From assembly GCA_003519685.1 (NCBI GenBank), contig DOWG01000056.1:18564-28190 (forward strand): a DNA stretch of 9,627 bases. Reading direction: 5' to 3'. The position numbers were made by a program, and so were the translations under genes. Positions 6,725 to 9,627 of this stretch are shown piece by piece. Under the pieces are notes generated by a model. That model ran no database searches and was not told the origin of the DNA. It saw only the letters and a program-made list of their open reading frames with translations. Source of the DNA: Lachnospiraceae bacterium. GTDB taxonomy: Bacteria; Bacillota; Clostridia; Lachnospirales; Lachnospiraceae. The number at the start of each line of letters is the position of its first letter. Within the stretch, counting starts at the first letter, position 1.

Positions 6725-7489
6725 ATGAACGCAGAGGATAGAGAAAAGCTCTGGGAGGAATATTCCATAAAAAAAACTTCCGGGCTGCAGGAAAAATTGA
6801 TAATTGAATATACAGGATTAGTAAAGATTGTAGCCGGCCGGTTAAGTATGTATCTGGGTTATAATGTGGAATATGATGATTTGGTAGGGTATGGTGTCTT
6901 TGGATTGATTGACGCAATTGACAAATTCGACTACAGCAAGGGTGTGAAATTTGAAACTTATGCATCTCTGAGAATTCGGGGAGCAATATTAGATCAGATA
7001 CGAAAGATGGACTGGATTCCCCGAAGCATTCGTCAAAAGCAGAGAAAGCTGGATCAGGCATATCAAAGTTTTGAAACAAGGAACCAAAGAGCAGCAAACG
7101 ATGAGGAAATAGCGGAGGAGTTGGAGATTCCTCTTGAAGAATTGGAATTATGGCAGAATCAGACGAAAGTAACGAACATAATATCCTTAGATGAATTTAT
7201 GGAGCAGGGCAGTGAGGGAAGCATTGAAAAGAGTTTTGCTTTATCCTATGAACCGCCCGAGAGAATAATAGAAAAACAGGAGCTTAAGAATTTACTTGTA
7301 AAAACATTGGAAACCCTGACCGAGAAAGAAAAAACGGTTATCATACTATATTATTATGAAGAATTAACATTAAAAGAAATCAGTCTAATTCTTGAGGTAT
7401 CGGAATCGAGGGTTTCCCAGCTTCATACAAAAGCACTTCAGAAAATGAAAATAAAGCTTGGAAAGAATATAGACATTTTTCTTAATTAA
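6725..7489 (+). CDS. fliA: FliA/SigD, flagellar sigma-28 factor (FliA/WhiG family)
   Basis: A 254-residue sigma factor, normal length for the FliA/WhiG group. Region 2 spans about 24-96; NVEYDDLVGYGVFGLIDAIDKFD (47-69) and GVKFETYASLRIRGAILD (73-90) are the core-binding and -10 recognition helices typical of sigma-28. Region 3 begins at DWIPRSIRQKQR (96-107). Region 4 (about 190-245) contains the helix-turn-helix LTLKEISLILEVSESRVSQLHTKAL. It has no region 1, as expected for the group. It directs RNA polymerase to late flagellar and chemotaxis promoters and is held by the anti-sigma factor FlgM until the hook is complete; FlgM is not in the window. The ATG follows TAGGAGG (6714-6720) by four bases, a strong but close ribosome site. 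The position after cheD is shared with Bacillus sigD. Confidence 0.96.
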   Translation: MNAEDREKLWEEYSIKKTSGLQEKLIIEYTGLVKIVAGRLSMYLGYNVEYDDLVGYGVFGLIDAIDKFDYSKGVKFETYASLRIRGAILDQIRKMDWIPRSIRQKQRKLDQAYQSFETRNQRAANDEEIAEELEIPLEELELWQNQTKVTNIISLDEFMEQGSEGSIEKSFALSYEPPERIIEKQELKNLLVKTLETLTEKEKTVIILYYYEELTLKEISLILEVSESRVSQLHTKALQKMKIKLGKNIDIFLN

Positions 7490-7513
7490 TTGACATAAAA
7501 CTTTACATAAATG

Positions 7514-7543
7514 ATGACATACCTTTGAAACCACCTGGATAAT
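7514..7543 (+). promoter_or_regulatory. candidate sigma-A promoter for the FapA-family gene
   Basis: ATGACA at 7514-7519 (5 of 6 to TTGACA) and GATAAT at 7538-7543 (5 of 6 to TATAAT) are 18 bases apart in the gap after fliA. Initiation near 7550 would give a leader containing the two hairpins described separately. A perfect TTGACA at 7490-7495 has no -10 partner at 16-18 bases. Pattern match only; the gene may equally be read through from fliA, since no terminator is visible. Confidence 0.35.
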
Positions 7544-7582
7544 AACAATTCATTTAGAACAGAGAAACTGGCGGGGAGTAAA

Positions 7583-7611
7583 GAGTGAAAGGATTCAAAA
7601 TTCTTTCACTC
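7583..7611 (+). repeat. inverted repeat/hairpin 1 in the leader of the FapA-family gene
   Basis: GAGTGAAAG at 7583-7591 is the exact reverse complement of CTTTCACTC at 7603-7611. The pairing continues inward to a 13-pair stem (7583-7595 with 7599-7611) in which one pair (7592/7602) is G-U in RNA, closed by a three-base CAA loop. It covers the alternative GTG start at 7585. It is not followed by a U tract, so it is not an ordinary terminator. Confidence 0.6.
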
Positions 7612-7614
7612 ACA

Positions 7615-7645
7615 GAGTTTGTGTCTGCGCGGCATTCACAAACTC
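7615..7645 (+). repeat. inverted repeat/hairpin 2 in the leader of the FapA-family gene
   Basis: GAGTTTGTG at 7615-7623 is the exact reverse complement of CACAAACTC at 7637-7645. Inside the 13-base interval a TGC/GCA mini-stem (7626-7628 with 7632-7634) can extend it across a small internal bulge. It begins three bases after hairpin 1. Both hairpins start GAGT and end ACTC, so alternative pairings between them are possible. No U tract follows. Confidence 0.6.
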
Positions 7646-7683
7646 CAGGATACGCAAAAAGCCGCGTAGAAGTGAGGTTGAAA

Positions 7684-9285
7684 ATGAGTGGTAGGAATGG
7701 TTATTTTCAGTTAATTAATAAGGATGACGGATTATATTTAAAGATCGTTGATGCAGAACTTGGAGGGCAACCGGTTATATTTGATGAGATTAACCGATAT
7801 CTCAGTGATGTAAAGATTTATGACTATGATAAAATTGCAGTAGGGAGAGCCTTAGGAACGATAAAAGATATAATTGAGGTTAAGCTTACTCCAACGTTAA
7901 TAACGCCGCAGAATGAGCGTTTTATATTTGATATCTCAGAGAATCGCCTTTATGTCCAAGGAAGATTTTATCCGCCTATGAATAAGGGCACTCTTTTGTC
8001 GAAGGAGGATATCGTACAGACGCTAACACAAGCGGGAATCAAATATGGTATTGATGAAGCGGCAATTAATCTATTTATAAAGGATAGAAAATATTGTACG
8101 GATTACATATTGGCAAAGGGTGCCCAGGCAGTCCAGGGAAAGGATGCGGTAATTACCTATCATTTTAACACGGACCTATCACATAAACCCAGAACGAACG
8201 AGGATGGTTCGGTAGACTTTCATCATCTGGATACCATATCCCATTGCCGAAAAGGAGATTTGCTAGCCACATTAGTACCTGCAGATCCGGGAATTCCGGG
8301 AACGGATGTCTTTGGGAATACCATCCGCCCGAACAGGGTAGTGAATCGGGTCCTGCGTCATGGAAATAATATTCACGTATCCGAGGATGGACTGCAGATG
8401 TTCTCCGATGTGGATGGACATGTTGCCTTAACGGATGACCGGGTATTCGTTTCGGATACCTATAATATTCCTGCTGATGTCGGAGCCTCCACCGGTGATG
8501 TTGACTATGACGGCAACGTCCTGGTAAAAGGAAATGTGCTGACCGGATATACGGTTAAGGCAAGGGGAGATATCGAGGTATTAGGTGTCGTTGAAGGAGC
8601 TTACCTGGAAGCGGGAGGACAGATCGTCCTTCGCCGGGGAATGCAGGGCATGAACAAAGGCATTTTAAAAGCGAATAGCAATATCGTATCAAAATTTATT
8701 GAAAATGCGGAAGTGATTGCCGGCGGCTATGTGTCGACCGAATCGATTATGCATAGCAATGTATCTGCGCTGGGAGATATCATAGTAGGAGGCAAAAGAG
8801 GCTTTGTTTCCGGATGTAAGCTAAAATCCGGCACGATGATATCCGTCAAGACAGCCGGTTCCGATATGGGAAGTGCAACTTTACTTGAGGTTGGAATTGA
8901 CCCAAGAATTTCGGAGGAATTCAGGGAGCTGGAAAAAGAACTTGCAATTATGGCGGAGGAGAAAGAAAAATTAATTCAGGCACTCAATATGCTGCGTAAG
9001 AGAATTACCCCGGGAGCCCCCGTCAGCAAAGAGATCCGGGAAATATTAAAACAGGTAACACAGAAAAACGTCCAATTAGAGGCACAGACGAAAGTGAAAA
9101 AAAGCCGTTATGAAGCGCTGCGAGCACAGATGGAGAACAATACCAGCGGAATAATAAAGGTACAGGATACCATTCATCCCGGCACAAAAATCGTCATTTC
9201 CAATGTAACTTATTATGTAAAAGATGCCGTACAGCACAGCAGATTTGTCAGAGATAGAGCAGATATAAAAATTATACCTTATTAA
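7684..9285 (+). CDS. fapA: FapA/DUF342-family protein (flagellar assembly protein A-like)
   Basis: A 533-residue protein from the ATG at 7684. An N-terminal domain opens NGYFQLINKDDGLYLKI (5-21). The family signature GDLLATLVPADPGIPGTDVFGNTIRP is at about 191-216. A central glycine/valine-rich repeat region (about 268-385) is probably a right-handed beta-helix, a coiled coil follows (about 410-482), and IHPGTKIVISNVTYYVKDA (497-515) is near the end. No signal peptide or membrane helix, so cytoplasmic. In Vibrio, FapA affects flagellar placement with FlhF and senses EIIA-Glc; whether clostridial members do this is unknown. Start choice: the frame stays open to a GTG at 7585 with GGGGAG at 7573-7578, giving 566 residues, but that GTG sits in a hairpin stem and the extra 33 residues do not resemble the family. 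The ATG at 7684 has GAGGT at 7674-7678 and places the conserved domain at the terminus. I prefer it; the choice is unsettled. Confidence 0.88.
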   Translation: MSGRNGYFQLINKDDGLYLKIVDAELGGQPVIFDEINRYLSDVKIYDYDKIAVGRALGTIKDIIEVKLTPTLITPQNERFIFDISENRLYVQGRFYPPMNKGTLLSKEDIVQTLTQAGIKYGIDEAAINLFIKDRKYCTDYILAKGAQAVQGKDAVITYHFNTDLSHKPRTNEDGSVDFHHLDTISHCRKGDLLATLVPADPGIPGTDVFGNTIRPNRVVNRVLRHGNNIHVSEDGLQMFSDVDGHVALTDDRVFVSDTYNIPADVGASTGDVDYDGNVLVKGNVLTGYTVKARGDIEVLGVVEGAYLEAGGQIVLRRGMQGMNKGILKANSNIVSKFIENAEVIAGGYVSTESIMHSNVSALGDIIVGGKRGFVSGCKLKSGTMISVKTAGSDMGSATLLEVGIDPRISEEFRELEKELAIMAEEKEKLIQALNMLRKRITPGAPVSKEIREILKQVTQKNVQLEAQTKVKKSRYEALRAQMENNTSGIIKVQDTIHPGTKIVISNVTYYVKDAVQHSRFVRDRADIKIIPY

Positions 9286-9309
9286 CGTTCCTACAAAGGA
9301 GTGGTGGGT

Positions 9310-9615
9310 ATGCCGATCAGGCCGGTTGAAATCATCCAATCTCAAGAGGCATCACAGTATAAGCATATCGAAAGTCAAAGAACCGTACAGGAGCAGGTTC
9401 AGAATAGCAATCATTTTCAGAATCAGATCAAGCAAGATAGGATGACGGCAAAAAAGCCAACAAAAAGCGAAAACAGCGAATACCGTTATGACGCTAAAGA
9501 AAAAGGAAACAACCAATATTATGGTACGGGTAATAAGAAGAAAAAGAACAAGAAGGACAGCAAGGAAGATAAAAAATCACCGCCGAAAATGGGCGGTATT
9601 GACATCTTGATCTAG
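9310..9615 (+). CDS. small basic hypothetical protein downstream of the FapA-family gene
   Basis: A 101-residue protein I cannot name. It starts MPIRPVEIIQSQEASQYKH and has a Gln/Asn-rich middle (about 11-42), YRYDAKEKGN at 58-67, a long lysine run (about 76-89) and a short hydrophobic end (GGIDILI, 95-101). It has no membrane helix or signal peptide and is mostly low-complexity, so probably disordered. The distinct N- and C-terminal segments look like the conserved parts, with a variable basic linker between them; this is a judgement without an alignment. I have the impression that similar short proteins follow DUF342 genes in other clostridial flagellar loci, but cannot confirm it here. AAAGGAG at 9295-9301 lies eight bases before the ATG at 9310. 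In-frame GTGs at 9301 and 9304 overlap or crowd the ribosome site and are less likely starts. It begins 24 bases after the FapA-family stop, so it is probably cotranscribed. Confidence 0.8.
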   Translation: MPIRPVEIIQSQEASQYKHIESQRTVQEQVQNSNHFQNQIKQDRMTAKKPTKSENSEYRYDAKEKGNNQYYGTGNKKKKNKKDSKEDKKSPPKMGGIDILI

Positions 9616-9619
9616 CGAT

Positions 9620-9625
9620 GGAGGA
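9620..9625 (+). promoter_or_regulatory. ribosome-binding site of the next gene, beyond the window
   Basis: GGAGGA at 9620-9625, five bases after the preceding stop, is a strong Shine-Dalgarno site whose start codon would lie just past the end of the window. The operon therefore probably continues. The ATG at 9618 overlaps this site and lacks its own ribosome site, so I do not treat it as a start. Confidence 0.55.
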
Positions 9626-9627
9626 GA

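Noticed and set aside
7496..7520. Possible FliA/SigD-type promoter (TAAA then GATGACAT) after fliA.
   Set aside because: The -10 agrees at only 5 of 8 positions and the spacing is 13 rather than about 15 bases. The sigma-A match just downstream is better.
7583..7611. Hairpin as a rho-independent terminator of the fliA transcript.
   Set aside because: The stem is AT-rich and is followed by CACAGAG rather than a U tract, so it does not meet terminator criteria.
7650..7664. ACGCAAAAAGCC-like string resembling part of the c-di-GMP-I (GEMM-I) riboswitch, which would suit a flagellar gene.
   Set aside because: Only this fragment matches. The upstream conserved element, the GNRA tetraloop hairpin and its receptor are not present, and the spacing within the string is wrong.

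Overview
The window is a piece of a flagellar/chemotaxis operon from a flagellated Gram-positive anaerobe of the class Clostridia, most likely a member of the Lachnospiraceae or a close relative. The reasons are strong purine-rich Shine-Dalgarno sites before almost every gene, moderate GC content, a Bacillus/Clostridium-type chemotaxis set that includes CheC and CheD, and the gene order flhG - ycgR - cheB - cheA - cheW - cheC - cheD - fliA - fapA. The taxonomic call rests on gene content and gene order, not on a database match.

Layout, all on the + strand. Positions 1-528 hold the 3' part of flhG, a MinD-like ATPase. A 152-base gap follows, with a credible sigma-A-type promoter at about 612-640. 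Next come a PilZ-domain flagellar brake protein (681-1442), cheB (1462-2550), cheA (2551-4635), cheW (4648-5109), cheC (5136-5756) and cheD (5766-6251). These six genes are packed with gaps of 0 to 26 bases, and several ribosome-binding sites overlap the preceding stop codon. A small two-helix membrane protein of unknown function (6291-6602) precedes fliA, the flagellar sigma factor (6725-7489). After a 194-base leader with an unusual pair of hairpins comes a FapA/DUF342-family protein (7684-9285, or from 7585 if a GTG start is used). A short, basic, probably disordered protein (9310-9615) follows. The window ends on the Shine-Dalgarno site of the next gene. There is no gene-free stretch longer than 300 bases, and I see no tRNA, rRNA, mobile element, CRISPR array or intrinsic terminator.

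How the genes work together: CheA and CheW form the receptor-coupled kinase. CheB, CheC and CheD carry out adaptation (receptor demethylation/deamidation, CheY-P dephosphorylation, receptor deamidation). CheR, CheY and the receptors are not in the window. The PilZ protein can link c-di-GMP level to motor output. FlhG acts in flagellar number or placement, and FliA drives late flagellar genes. All catalytic residues I could locate in CheA, CheB, CheC and CheD are intact, so the system looks functional.

I do not see an undescribed biological system of the defence or mobile-element kind. The observations most worth following up are the paired hairpins in front of the FapA-family gene, which also put its start codon in doubt, and the two small uncharacterised proteins embedded in the operon.
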